Shown here: in pieces, positions 7,341 to 14,870 of the stretch
Layout of the letters: each line of letters starts with the position of its first letter
Position numbering within the stretch: the stretch's first letter is position 1
NCBI GenBank assembly: GCA_947311455.1
Contig: CAMZKY010000131.1
Coordinates: 1-19,793 of the forward strand
Length of the DNA stretch: 19,793 nt
Source: an uncultured Marinosulfonomonas sp.
GTDB taxonomy: Bacteria > Pseudomonadota > Alphaproteobacteria > Rhodobacterales > Rhodobacteraceae
Direction: 5' to 3'
The notes under the pieces: model-generated
Databases searched by the model: none
Seen by the model: the letters and a program-made list of their open reading frames with translations, nothing else
What the model was told of the DNA's origin: nothing
Translations under genes and position numbers: made by a program

Positions 7341-8435
7341 GTGGCCAATATCGACGCCGACGCCGCGTTTGTCGAATTCGACCGTGTGCAAAAAAGCTAC
7401 GACGGGGAAGTTCTTGTCGTCAAAGATTTGAATCTAAAAATCTCTAAAGGTGAATTTGTGACAATGCTTGGCCCCTCGGGGTCAGGAAAAACCACCTGCC
7501 TCATGATGCTGGCAGGTTTTGAAACCGCAACCCATGGCGACATTTTGCTAAATGGTGTTTCAATTAACAATATCCCACCGCACAAACGCGGTATTGGCAT
7601 GGTATTTCAATCATATGCGCTGTTTCCGCATATGACCGTTGGCGAAAACCTTTCCTTTCCTTTGGAAGTTCGCGGTATGGTTAAATCTGAACGCGAAGAA
7701 AAGGTGAAGCGCGCCCTTGATATGGTGCAAATGGGCGATTTTCTATCACGCCGCCCTGCGCAGCTTTCGGGCGGACAGCAACAACGGATCGCCTTAGCGC
7801 GCTCACTGGTGTTTGAACCACAGCTTGTGTTGATGGATGAACCGCTTGGGGCGCTGGATAAACAATTGCGCGAACAAATGCAGTTTGAAATCAAGCGAAT
7901 TTCCGATGATCTGGGGATTACAGTTGTTTATGTAACCCATGACCAAACCGAAGCCCTGACAATGTCAGACCGTGTTGCCGTGTTTGAAGATGGCCGTATT
8001 CAACAACTGGCACCGCCGAATGATCTGTATGAACGCCCTGACAATAGTTTTGTTGCGCAGTTTATTGGCGAAAATAACAAGCTATCTGGCACAATTAAAT
8101 CCATGGATGGTGACATTGTTGCGGTTGAATTGGCCAACGGTAAAACCATGCAAGCTCTTGCTGTGAATGTGGGTGCCGTTGGGGCGAAAACACTTGTTTC
8201 AATTCGTCCTGAACGCATTACTGTCGGATCAAATGACGGCCCAAACGCAACCGAAGCGCAGGTTCTGGAGTTGATCTACTTGGGCGATCATATCAGATGT
8301 CGCCTGAACGTGCACGGCGATGAAGAGTTTGTGGTTAAAGTTCCAAATTCAGCAGGTCATCAACATTTGGTTGTTGGCGAAACCACCAACGTATCATGGG
8401 ATCCTCGCGACGCACGCGCGCTTGATCCTCTATAG
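7341..8435 (+). CDS. potA: ABC importer ATP-binding protein, PotA-like (polyamine-type)
   Basis: The nucleotide-binding subunit of a binding-protein-dependent importer, on the inner face of the cytoplasmic membrane; it hydrolyses ATP to drive uptake. In its 364 residues I see Walker A GPSGSGKT (44-51), the Q-loop FQSYALFPHMTV (Gln90), signature LSGGQQQR (142-149), Walker B LVLMDEP (162-168), D-loop GALD and switch His200 in VTHDQTEAL. A C-terminal TOBE-like region (about 285-360, with SIRPERI) is typical of PotA/FbpC-type ATPases. It starts with GTG; a G-rich ribosome-binding site nine bases upstream supports that. It is the first gene of a four-gene importer cluster (ATPase, binding protein, two permeases). 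Polyamine uptake is inferred from the subfamily; other small cations, opines or amino-acid derivatives are possible. Confidence 0.88.
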   Translation: MANIDADAAFVEFDRVQKSYDGEVLVVKDLNLKISKGEFVTMLGPSGSGKTTCLMMLAGFETATHGDILLNGVSINNIPPHKRGIGMVFQSYALFPHMTVGENLSFPLEVRGMVKSEREEKVKRALDMVQMGDFLSRRPAQLSGGQQQRIALARSLVFEPQLVLMDEPLGALDKQLREQMQFEIKRISDDLGITVVYVTHDQTEALTMSDRVAVFEDGRIQQLAPPNDLYERPDNSFVAQFIGENNKLSGTIKSMDGDIVAVELANGKTMQALAVNVGAVGAKTLVSIRPERITVGSNDGPNATEAQVLELIYLGDHIRCRLNVHGDEEFVVKVPNSAGHQHLVVGETTNVSWDPRDARALDPL

Positions 8436-8449
8436 AAATCCAACCATAT

Positions 8450-8474
8450 GGGGCCGTTTTGCGGCCCTGTTTTT
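8450..8474 (+). terminator. Hairpin with T-tract between ATPase and binding-protein genes
   Basis: GGGCCG (8451-8456), a 5-nt loop and CGGCCC (8462-8467) are followed by TGTTTTT. It has the form of an intrinsic terminator but lies inside the importer cluster, 30 bp before the binding-protein ribosome-binding site. It could attenuate transcription or protect the end of a processed mRNA. Confidence 0.65.
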
Positions 8475-8504
8475 GTAATGATCATGTAAAACGGGAGAGA
8501 CAAC

Positions 8505-9575
8505 ATGAAAAAGACATTTATTCTTACAACAGCTTTAACAGGCTTTGCATTTGCAGCCAACGCCGCCGAAGTGACGGTCATGTCATGGGGTGGCGCTTAC
8601 ACCAAGTCGCAAGTTGAAGCCTATCACAAGCCGTTCACCGCTTCGACAGGCATCACTGTGAACTCAGTAGACAGCTCAAATCCTGCGCAGCCTATTAAGG
8701 CCCAAGTCGAAGCTGGCAACGTGACCGTTGATGTGGCTGACGTCGAGTTTTCCGACGCTGTTCGCCTGTGCGACGAAGGCCTGCTGGAAGAAATCGACAC
8801 CTCCATGTTGCCATCGGCCCCGGATGGCACACCTGCTGCAGATGATTTCATCGATGGTGCATTGCAAGACTGTGCTGTTGCAAACATCGTTTGGTCAACG
8901 GTTTTTGCCTATAACACTGCAAACGTTACCGGCACGCCAACAACAATCGCCGATTTCTTTGACACAACCAAATTTCCGGGCAAACGCGGCTTGCGTAAAT
9001 CTGCAAAAGCAACGCTTGAAATGGCGTTGATGGCTGATGGTGTAAAAGCCGCTGACGTTTACGCCATGATGGATACTGCCGAAGGTATCGACCGCGCATT
9101 TGCCAAATTGGACAGCATAAAATCCGATATCGTTTGGTGGGAAGCCGGTGCGCAGCCTCCGCAATTGTTGGCTGATGGTGAGGTTGTAATGTCGACTGCC
9201 TATAACGGTCGTATTTTTAATGCGGCTATTGCTGAAAGCCAGCCTTTGGAAGTTGTTTGGGACGGCCAGATCCTAGATTTCGATTTGTTTGTCATCCCTA
9301 AAGGTGCACCTAACAAAGAAGAAGCGATGAAATTTATCTCTTTCTCAACAAGCACAACAGCACTTGCGGCACAAGCCAGCTATATTTCGTATGGCCCTGC
9401 GCGTAAATCTTCAGGCGCACTGGTTGGTAAATACTCTGACGGTAAAACCGACATGGCACCACATATGCCAACAGCCGCTGCAAACCTTGGCAATGCTCTG
9501 GTGAACAACTTTGAATTCTGGGTTGATCACGACGCAGAGCTGAACGAGCGTTTCAACGCTTGGTTGGCAAGCTAA
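8505..9575 (+). CDS. ABC importer periplasmic substrate-binding protein, polyamine-type
   Basis: A 356-residue secreted solute receptor. It begins with a standard Sec signal peptide (MKKTF, hydrophobic core, ANA-AEV; likely cleavage after residue 20 or 21) and has no lipobox, so it should be soluble in the periplasm. The mature protein starts VTVMSWGGAYTKSQ, the usual first strand of PotD/YdcS-like receptors, and contains PIKAQVEAGNVTVDVADVE near 62-80. Two cysteines (Cys88, Cys122) flank the PDGTPAADDF loop and could form a disulfide. A GGGAGAG ribosome-binding site precedes the ATG. Its place between ATPase and permease genes shows it feeds this transporter. The gene is bounded by a hairpin on each side, so its transcript level is probably set apart from its neighbours. 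The ligand (spermidine, putrescine or another compound) cannot be fixed from sequence. Confidence 0.85.
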   Translation: MKKTFILTTALTGFAFAANAAEVTVMSWGGAYTKSQVEAYHKPFTASTGITVNSVDSSNPAQPIKAQVEAGNVTVDVADVEFSDAVRLCDEGLLEEIDTSMLPSAPDGTPAADDFIDGALQDCAVANIVWSTVFAYNTANVTGTPTTIADFFDTTKFPGKRGLRKSAKATLEMALMADGVKAADVYAMMDTAEGIDRAFAKLDSIKSDIVWWEAGAQPPQLLADGEVVMSTAYNGRIFNAAIAESQPLEVVWDGQILDFDLFVIPKGAPNKEEAMKFISFSTSTTALAAQASYISYGPARKSSGALVGKYSDGKTDMAPHMPTAAANLGNALVNNFEFWVDHDAELNERFNAWLAS

Positions 9576-9593
9576 GCTACCCTTAAATTATCT

Positions 9594-9624
9594 GGCGGCG
9601 CGTTTCGGTGCGCCGCTTGTTTTT
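9594..9624 (+). terminator. Intrinsic terminator after the binding-protein gene
   Basis: GCGGCGC (9595-9601), an 8-nt loop and GCGCCGC (9610-9616) are followed by TTGTTTTT. The stem is perfect and GC-rich. It lies 19 bp after the binding-protein stop and about 30 bp before the first permease ATG, so permease transcription must depend on read-through, or on a promoter that I do not see. Confidence 0.75.
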
Positions 9625-9645
9625 CGCTTTTTCACGGATGATTCT

Positions 9646-10947
9646 ATGGCTGATTTAACCACTAACGTTGCAATTGATAACCATCTTACCACTGCAGACG
9701 GTAAACCGTTGAAAGCCGCGCTTGCAGCTGCTCAGGCTCGCAATAAACGCCGCGCGTTTTTCCTCGTTTTACCGCTTTTGGCTTTTATCTTGATTACCTT
9801 TATTGTGCCGATCGGGCAAATGTTGATGCGTTCGATTGATAGTCCGGGATTCATTTTGCAAACCGATGTGATCACCAAAGAAGAAACGCCGCTTATGGTG
9901 AATTTGGGCCTGTGGTTCAAAGATAACCCACAAGGCACTGAACCTGACGAGGCGGCTTATACTGCGCTTGTCAGTGACTTGATTGCCCTAAAAAAAACCC
10001 GAGCCCAAGGGCAGGCGGGTACGCGGATCAACTATGAGTTGGCCGGAAGCCGTTCATTGTTTACTTCGGGTGCGCGCAAAGCGGCCAAACTAAAGCCGCC
10101 TTACAAAGAGGCGATGATCAAACTGAATAAAAAATGGGAAAACCCAAAATTGTGGCAAGTGATGCGCAGTGCGTCGTCACGCTATACAGGCAGTTTTTAT
10201 CTAGCTGCAGTTGATCGCACCCGCGATGCAAACGGAGACATCGTTCGCGTCGAAGAAAATCGTCGCGTTTATGTGAACCTGTTTGTACGTACCTTGCGGC
10301 TGTCTCTGTTGATTACGTTTTTGACATTCATCTTGGCCTATCCCGTGGCGCATCTGTTGGCGACGCTGCCGATGCGAAAATCGAATATGCTGATGATTCT
10401 TGTTCTGCTGCCATTCTGGACATCCCTATTGGTGCGCACCACCAGTTGGATGATCTTGCTACAAAGTCAGGGGGTGTTGAATGACGCCATGGTCGGGTTA
10501 GGACTGCTGGATGATGCGAACCGCATTCAACTGATGTACAATGAATTTGGCACGGTGATCGCGATGACCCATATCCTGCTGCCGTTTATGATCTTGCCGC
10601 TGTATTCGGTTATGCGCCCGATCAATCCGTCTTATGTGCGCGCGGCGCGCAGCCTCGGGGCCACCAGTTGGACAGCGTTTCGCCGAATTTATTTCCCACA
10701 AACGGTGCCGGGTATCGGGGCGGGGGCGCTTTTGGTGTTTATCTTGTCTGTCGGGTATTACATCACGCCGGCCTTAGTGGGCGGGGCCGATGGCACCCTG
10801 ATTTCGAACCTGATCGCCTTTCACATGCTCAGTTCGCTGAACTGGTCACTGGCGGCGGCGCTGGCGTCCCTGTTGCTGGGGGGCATTCTTATTCTCTATT
10901 GGCTGTATGATCGGCTGGTAGGTATCGACAATTTGAAACTGGGATAA
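9646..10947 (+). CDS. potB: ABC importer permease, PotB-like, with long periplasmic insertion
   Basis: An inner-membrane permease of 433 residues, well over the ~280-310 usual for PotB-type subunits. A short cytoplasmic N-terminus leads into TM1 (about 37-60). Residues ~65-212 then form a hydrophilic, probably periplasmic stretch rich in Lys/Arg. The remaining helices start near 213. The cytoplasmic coupling (EAA) loop reads YVRAARSLGATSWTAFRRIYFPQ (330-352), with the conserved A..LGA and the following P, which contacts the ATPase. It pairs with the next gene to form the channel. The two genes are four bases apart and surely co-translated. The extra loop is the notable feature: I recall long PotB-like permeases in this bacterial order, so it may be a subfamily trait and not a unique fusion. 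Substrate inferred as for the ATPase. Confidence 0.85.
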   Translation: MADLTTNVAIDNHLTTADGKPLKAALAAAQARNKRRAFFLVLPLLAFILITFIVPIGQMLMRSIDSPGFILQTDVITKEETPLMVNLGLWFKDNPQGTEPDEAAYTALVSDLIALKKTRAQGQAGTRINYELAGSRSLFTSGARKAAKLKPPYKEAMIKLNKKWENPKLWQVMRSASSRYTGSFYLAAVDRTRDANGDIVRVEENRRVYVNLFVRTLRLSLLITFLTFILAYPVAHLLATLPMRKSNMLMILVLLPFWTSLLVRTTSWMILLQSQGVLNDAMVGLGLLDDANRIQLMYNEFGTVIAMTHILLPFMILPLYSVMRPINPSYVRAARSLGATSWTAFRRIYFPQTVPGIGAGALLVFILSVGYYITPALVGGADGTLISNLIAFHMLSSLNWSLAAALASLLLGGILILYWLYDRLVGIDNLKLG

Positions 10948-10951
10948 GACC

Positions 10952-11887
10952 ATGGCTTTACCAACATATGCAGACCCGCTTGAGCGCGCGTGGTATTATA
11001 CCTATCTGGCAATTTGCACGCTGATCTTCTTTTTCTTGATCGTTCCTATCATTGTTGTGATCCCGCTTAGCTTTAACGCCGAGCCGTATTTCACCTTTAC
11101 TCAAAAGATGCTGACGCTTGATCCCACAGGGTATTCCACCCGTTGGTATGATCTGCTTTTAACCTTTGGCATGAATGCGCCGGAGGTCTCGCGCGACAGC
11201 TCTTGGTGGGCGGATGCATGGAATAACGCAAATTGGATTAATGCGGCAAAAAATTCGATTATCATCGGTTTCTTTTCAACAATTCTGGCAACCGTTCTAG
11301 GCACCATTGCTGCGCTTGGTCTTTCCAAACCAGAAATGCCAGGGCGCCGTCTGATTATGGCCATCCTGATTTCGCCAATGATCGTGCCGATTATCATTAC
11401 CGCAACGGGCCTGTTCTTTTTCTATTCCTCGATCGGGATTTCACACTGGACGATATTCGGCTGGAAAATCCCTTATCTGGGTGTGGTTCTAGCCCATGCG
11501 ACCTTGGGAATTCCGTTTGTGATCATTACAGTAACGGCCACTTTGGTTGGGTTTGATCACTCCCTAACCCGTGCGGCGGCCAATCTGGGAGCCAACCCGC
11601 GCACCACGTTTTTCAAGATCATCATGCCGTTGATCCTGCCCGGGGTGATTTCGGGGGGGCTATTTGCCTTTGTGACCTCGTTTGACGAAGTTGTGGTGGT
11701 GCTGTTTGTCGGAGGGCTGGACGAACAAACCATTCCGCGCCAGATGTGGAACGGTATTCGTGAACAAATCAGTCCGGCGATCCTGTCGGTGGCAACCATA
11801 CTGGTGATCATTTCGGTGTTGTTGCTAGCCACGATCGAATTGTTGCGGCGCCGTGGGGAACGTCTACGGGGCATTACCCCGCACTAG
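10952..11887 (+). CDS. potC: ABC importer permease, PotC-like
   Basis: The second membrane subunit of the importer, 311 residues. TM1 spans about 18-40; a periplasmic loop of some 55 residues follows; the remaining helices start near 100 (NSIIIGFFSTILATVLG). The EAA coupling loop is LTRAAANLGANPRTTFFKII (205-224), followed by the conserved PLILPG. The last helix runs to about 295 and a basic tail (RRRGERLRG) stays in the cytoplasm. The start follows the PotB-like stop by four bases. The gene ends 13 bp from the stop of the convergent mscS gene, with no evident terminator hairpin between them, so the two transcripts may overlap at their 3' ends. Confidence 0.87.
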   Translation: MALPTYADPLERAWYYTYLAICTLIFFFLIVPIIVVIPLSFNAEPYFTFTQKMLTLDPTGYSTRWYDLLLTFGMNAPEVSRDSSWWADAWNNANWINAAKNSIIIGFFSTILATVLGTIAALGLSKPEMPGRRLIMAILISPMIVPIIITATGLFFFYSSIGISHWTIFGWKIPYLGVVLAHATLGIPFVIITVTATLVGFDHSLTRAAANLGANPRTTFFKIIMPLILPGVISGGLFAFVTSFDEVVVVLFVGGLDEQTIPRQMWNGIREQISPAILSVATILVIISVLLLATIELLRRRGERLRGITPH

Positions 11888-11900
11888 CCCTATGTAAGGA

Positions 11901-13229
11901 TTATTCTTCCGGGGCCGTGTTATTCAAAAGGTCTCCACGTTCAGCATCAAGGCGTTCTTCGTTGACGATTTTTTCAAGAGCCTGCTCATCGTCAGCATCA
12001 ACATTTCCAATGGTGACAACTTTGGTTACAGGTTTCTTTTTGCCGGATGGTTTGCTTGGGGTAGGGGCCGTGCCAGTATCCATGATCAAACGATAGCTAG
12101 GTTCTGGCAGCGTTATTCCCACGCCTTCGAGTGCGGCTTTGGCGTAATTGATCGCCTCACCTTTGGATAGTGAACCACTGGAAACGCGTTGATTAAACCA
12201 TGCCGTAACACGCAACGTGACGGATGAATCCCCGATGTTTTCGACCCAAACGCTGGTTGATGGCTGCTTCAGGATAAATGGTAAATCACCAAGCGCGTCT
12301 TTGACGATTTGACGGGCTTTGGTAAGATCGGCATTGGCATCAATTCCCAAATCAAAGGTAAAACGGCGCTCTTCATTACGGGAATAATTCACGATCCGGC
12401 TCTTGAACACTGTGGCATTGGGAATGCGAATGTGGTTGCCATCTAGTGACAACAGAATGGTTGCGCGTGATGTCAGGCGGATCACCTTGCCTGTATCGCC
12501 ACCGATTTCAATCAGATCATTGGGGCGAAACGGTTGACGCATAGACAACATGATCGACGCGATAAAGTTTTCCACCGTGTCACGCACCGCAAAACCGATG
12601 GCCAAACCGATAATCCCTGCAGCCCCCATAATCGTAGAAAGTAGCGCGGTTGCCCCCATGATATCAAGCGCAATAACAATCGCGGCAATCACAAACGCAA
12701 CACGAATAATTTGACGGTAAATATCGGCAATAAACATATTAGGGGCCATGCGATCCCATGGCTGTTTGCGCCGTGCGATGAACAGGCCAATATATACAAT
12801 GATTGCAAAGGCAATAAATGAAACGACCATCAGTGGGATAAAGGCGATGAATTGTTGCATCCGGCTGACAAATCGTTCAATGGCTGGGTTCAGGCGCTCG
12901 GCCAGATCGGTGGTTTCTGTCACACCGTTTTCAATGGTAACAACGCCGTCAACGCGGCTAACCAATTCGCCAAGACGTTCAATCGCGGCACTATCCAAGG
13001 CGTTCCCATTCAAGGAAACAATGCCGGACGATACGGTGACTGTGACATCATCATATCCGTCCAGTTCCCCCAAAATATCGCGGATACGCATAGCAATAGC
13101 GGCATCTTGCTGGGCGCTATCCTCAACGGCAATGGTGCCTGTTGGCTGAGTGCTATCTTGGGTAAACCCAACGCTTGGCAGGGTGGTGCATAAAAATAGT
13201 ATGGTCAGAAGAAGTGTAAAAATACGCAT
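11901..13229 (-). CDS. Small-conductance mechanosensitive channel (MscS family) with N-terminal BON domain
   Basis: A 442-residue membrane channel that opens under membrane tension and releases solutes on hypo-osmotic shock. A Sec signal peptide (about 1-23) is followed by a BON domain (about 41-105: AIAMRIRDILGELDG, then VTVSSGIVSLNG and VDGVVTIENGV), expected in the periplasm. Hydrophobic helices lie at about 128-150 and 172-192. The MscS pore helix spans about 198-230 (MGAAGIIGLAIGFAVRDTVENF), with the Gly/Ala pattern of TM3. The beta domain follows with RQPFRPNDLIEIGG and RIPNATVF. The C-terminal tail is acidic and has a KKKP patch. It is last in a minus-strand run after the sugar-phosphate mutase gene. 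Its ATG is directly preceded by a 9-bp stem, and no clear ribosome-binding site is visible. Confidence 0.88.
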   Translation of the reverse strand: MRIFTLLLTILFLCTTLPSVGFTQDSTQPTGTIAVEDSAQQDAAIAMRIRDILGELDGYDDVTVTVSSGIVSLNGNALDSAAIERLGELVSRVDGVVTIENGVTETTDLAERLNPAIERFVSRMQQFIAFIPLMVVSFIAFAIIVYIGLFIARRKQPWDRMAPNMFIADIYRQIIRVAFVIAAIVIALDIMGATALLSTIMGAAGIIGLAIGFAVRDTVENFIASIMLSMRQPFRPNDLIEIGGDTGKVIRLTSRATILLSLDGNHIRIPNATVFKSRIVNYSRNEERRFTFDLGIDANADLTKARQIVKDALGDLPFILKQPSTSVWVENIGDSSVTLRVTAWFNQRVSSGSLSKGEAINYAKAALEGVGITLPEPSYRLIMDTGTAPTPSKPSGKKKPVTKVVTIGNVDADDEQALEKIVNEERLDAERGDLLNNTAPEE

Positions 13230-13258
13230 GGGGTAAATCTTTTTGTTGAATTTACCCC
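13230..13258 (-). promoter_or_regulatory. Perfect 9-bp inverted repeat abutting the mscS start codon
   Basis: GGGGTAAAT (13230-13238) and ATTTACCCC (13250-13258) flank an 11-nt A-rich loop (as read on the minus strand). In the mscS transcript the 3' arm ends at the base before the ATG. The structure would cover the ribosome-binding region; an AAAAAG sits in the loop. It could be a translational control stem or, as DNA, an operator. Confidence 0.5.
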
Positions 13259-13304
13259 AGCTGTAATGTGATCTAACCGGAAGTGCCAGTCAGGATTTAA
13301 TTAC

Positions 13305-14813
13305 CTAAATGGTTTGATCGTATTCGCCCACAGATGGCTCAGTACGAACCACTGCATCAAGATCTTTGAAAATCGCTCGTAGTTCATTGTCAGATTCAGG
13401 ACTTTCGCAGACCACAACCAGATTTGGTGTGTTGGAAGACGCGCGCACAAGTCCCCATCCGCCGTTGTCTAAAATAACCCGCGCGCCATTTACCGTGACC
13501 ACCTCCGATATTTTACGCCCGCCAAGGCTGCCGCCTTTGGCGGCCAATTTAACCAGTTTGGCGACCAGACGATCGAGTACATCGTATTTTTCTAGATCGG
13601 GGCAAAACGGTGACATGGTGGGGGTGGAATAGGTTTTTTGCAGATCGCGCCGCAGATCGGACACCGATTTTTCAGGATTACGATCCAGCAATTTGCACAT
13701 CTCAACAGCGACGCGCATGCCACAATCGTAACCGCGGCCAATAGGTTCGGCCAAAAAGTAATGACCGGATTTTTCAAAACCTGCCAGCGCGCCAATTTGT
13801 TTAACGCGGCGTTTCATGTGGCTGTGGCCGGTAATCCAGTAATCGATTTTTGCGCCGTGTTCTTTTAAAACAGGGTCCGTTAGATAAAGGCCAGTTGATT
13901 TCACATCCGCCACAAAGGTTGAATTCGGGTATAGTTTTGCGTAATCCCGCGCCATAATTACGCCAACTTTGTCTGCAAAGATTTCCTCGCCCTCATCATC
14001 CACCACACCGCAACGATCGCCGTCGCCATCAAATCCTAGTGCCAGATCGGCGCCCGAGGCGGTTACGGCCGCTGACATATCGTGTAACATTTCCATGGCT
14101 TCTGGGTTGGGGTTATAGTGGGGGAAGGTGTAATCAAGTTCGGTGTGCAAAGGCACGATTTCAACGCCGATGCGTTCAAACAGTTTTGGCGCAAAGGCCG
14201 ATGCGGTGCCGTTGCCAGTGGCGCAAACAACCTTAAGTTTGCGAGTCATTTTGAAATCGCCGACCAGATCATCAAGATAGGCCTCCATCACGCCATCAAC
14301 AAATTCGTATTTTCCGCCCTCGTGGGTTTTTCCACGCCCTTCTAAAACGATATCGCGCAACTCGCCCATTTCATCGGGGCCGTGGGTGAGGGGGCGCTCG
14401 AACCCCATTTTAACACCTGTCCAGCCATTTGGGTTATGCGATGCTGTCACCATGGCCACGGCCGGGGCATCCAGATGAAATTGGGCAAAATACGCCATCG
14501 GCGATAGGGCTGGGCCGATATCTTTGACGTGAATGCCCGCTTGCATTAGGCCCAACATCAGGGCGTTTTTAATTGATAGAGAATAATCGCGGTAATCATT
14601 GCCAACGGCGATAACCGGTTCAATGCCGTGGGCGCGCATCTGGGTGCCAAGGCCAAGGCCAAGTGCGGTGATGCCCGGCAGGTTGATTTCCTCGGGGTAT
14701 TTCCAACGGGCGTCATATTCACGAAACCCTGTGGGGGCGATCATCGCGTCGCGCAGAAATTCCCATGTGTTTGTACTTACGGTGCTTGCAGGTTTGGTCA
14801 CGACGAAACTCAC
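13305..14813 (-). CDS. Phosphomannomutase/phosphoglucomutase
   Basis: A cytoplasmic alpha-D-phosphohexomutase of 502 residues that interconverts hexose 6-phosphate and 1-phosphate, feeding GDP-mannose or UDP-glucose synthesis. The catalytic phosphoserine motif is TASHNP (123-128, Ser125), followed by NGWTGVKMG. The Mg-binding loop is DGDGDR (262-267). The sugar-specificity loop region includes GHSHMKRR, and EKSGHYF fits the family GEXSGH-type motif. The C-terminal phosphate-binding loop reads RASSNTP. I use the GTG start at 14813; no strong ribosome-binding site is visible before it, and the protein N-terminus (FREYDARWKYPEEIN) is intact from there. It lies 57 bp after kpsE on the same strand. 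That and the chemistry suggest precursor supply for the exported polysaccharide. The preference for mannose or glucose phosphate cannot be fixed from sequence. Confidence 0.88.
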   Translation of the reverse strand: MSFVVTKPASTVSTNTWEFLRDAMIAPTGFREYDARWKYPEEINLPGITALGLGLGTQMRAHGIEPVIAVGNDYRDYSLSIKNALMLGLMQAGIHVKDIGPALSPMAYFAQFHLDAPAVAMVTASHNPNGWTGVKMGFERPLTHGPDEMGELRDIVLEGRGKTHEGGKYEFVDGVMEAYLDDLVGDFKMTRKLKVVCATGNGTASAFAPKLFERIGVEIVPLHTELDYTFPHYNPNPEAMEMLHDMSAAVTASGADLALGFDGDGDRCGVVDDEGEEIFADKVGVIMARDYAKLYPNSTFVADVKSTGLYLTDPVLKEHGAKIDYWITGHSHMKRRVKQIGALAGFEKSGHYFLAEPIGRGYDCGMRVAVEMCKLLDRNPEKSVSDLRRDLQKTYSTPTMSPFCPDLEKYDVLDRLVAKLVKLAAKGGSLGGRKISEVVTVNGARVILDNGGWGLVRASSNTPNLVVVCESPESDNELRAIFKDLDAVVRTEPSVGEYDQTI

Positions 14814-14838
14814 TTTGTATAATGTTTTTGATTGAAAC

Positions 14839-14862
14839 CGGGCGCAGTATATAATGCGCCCG
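14839..14862 (-). repeat. Inverted repeat between kpsE and the mutase gene
   Basis: CGGGCGCA (14839-14846) and TGCGCCCG (14855-14862) form a perfect 8-bp stem with an 8-nt AT-rich loop, eight bases after the kpsE stop. No T-tract follows on the minus strand, so it is not a classical terminator; it may be an mRNA 3'-end stabiliser, a weak terminator or a protein site. Confidence 0.45.
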
Positions 14863-14870
14863 ATATTAAA

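Noticed and set aside
7214..7447. Small open frame of 77 codons beginning with a hydrophobic, signal-like segment before the importer ATPase gene
   Set aside because: It overlaps the well-supported ATPase gene by over 100 bp in another frame, its second half is an arginine-rich shadow of that gene, and no ribosome-binding site precedes its start.
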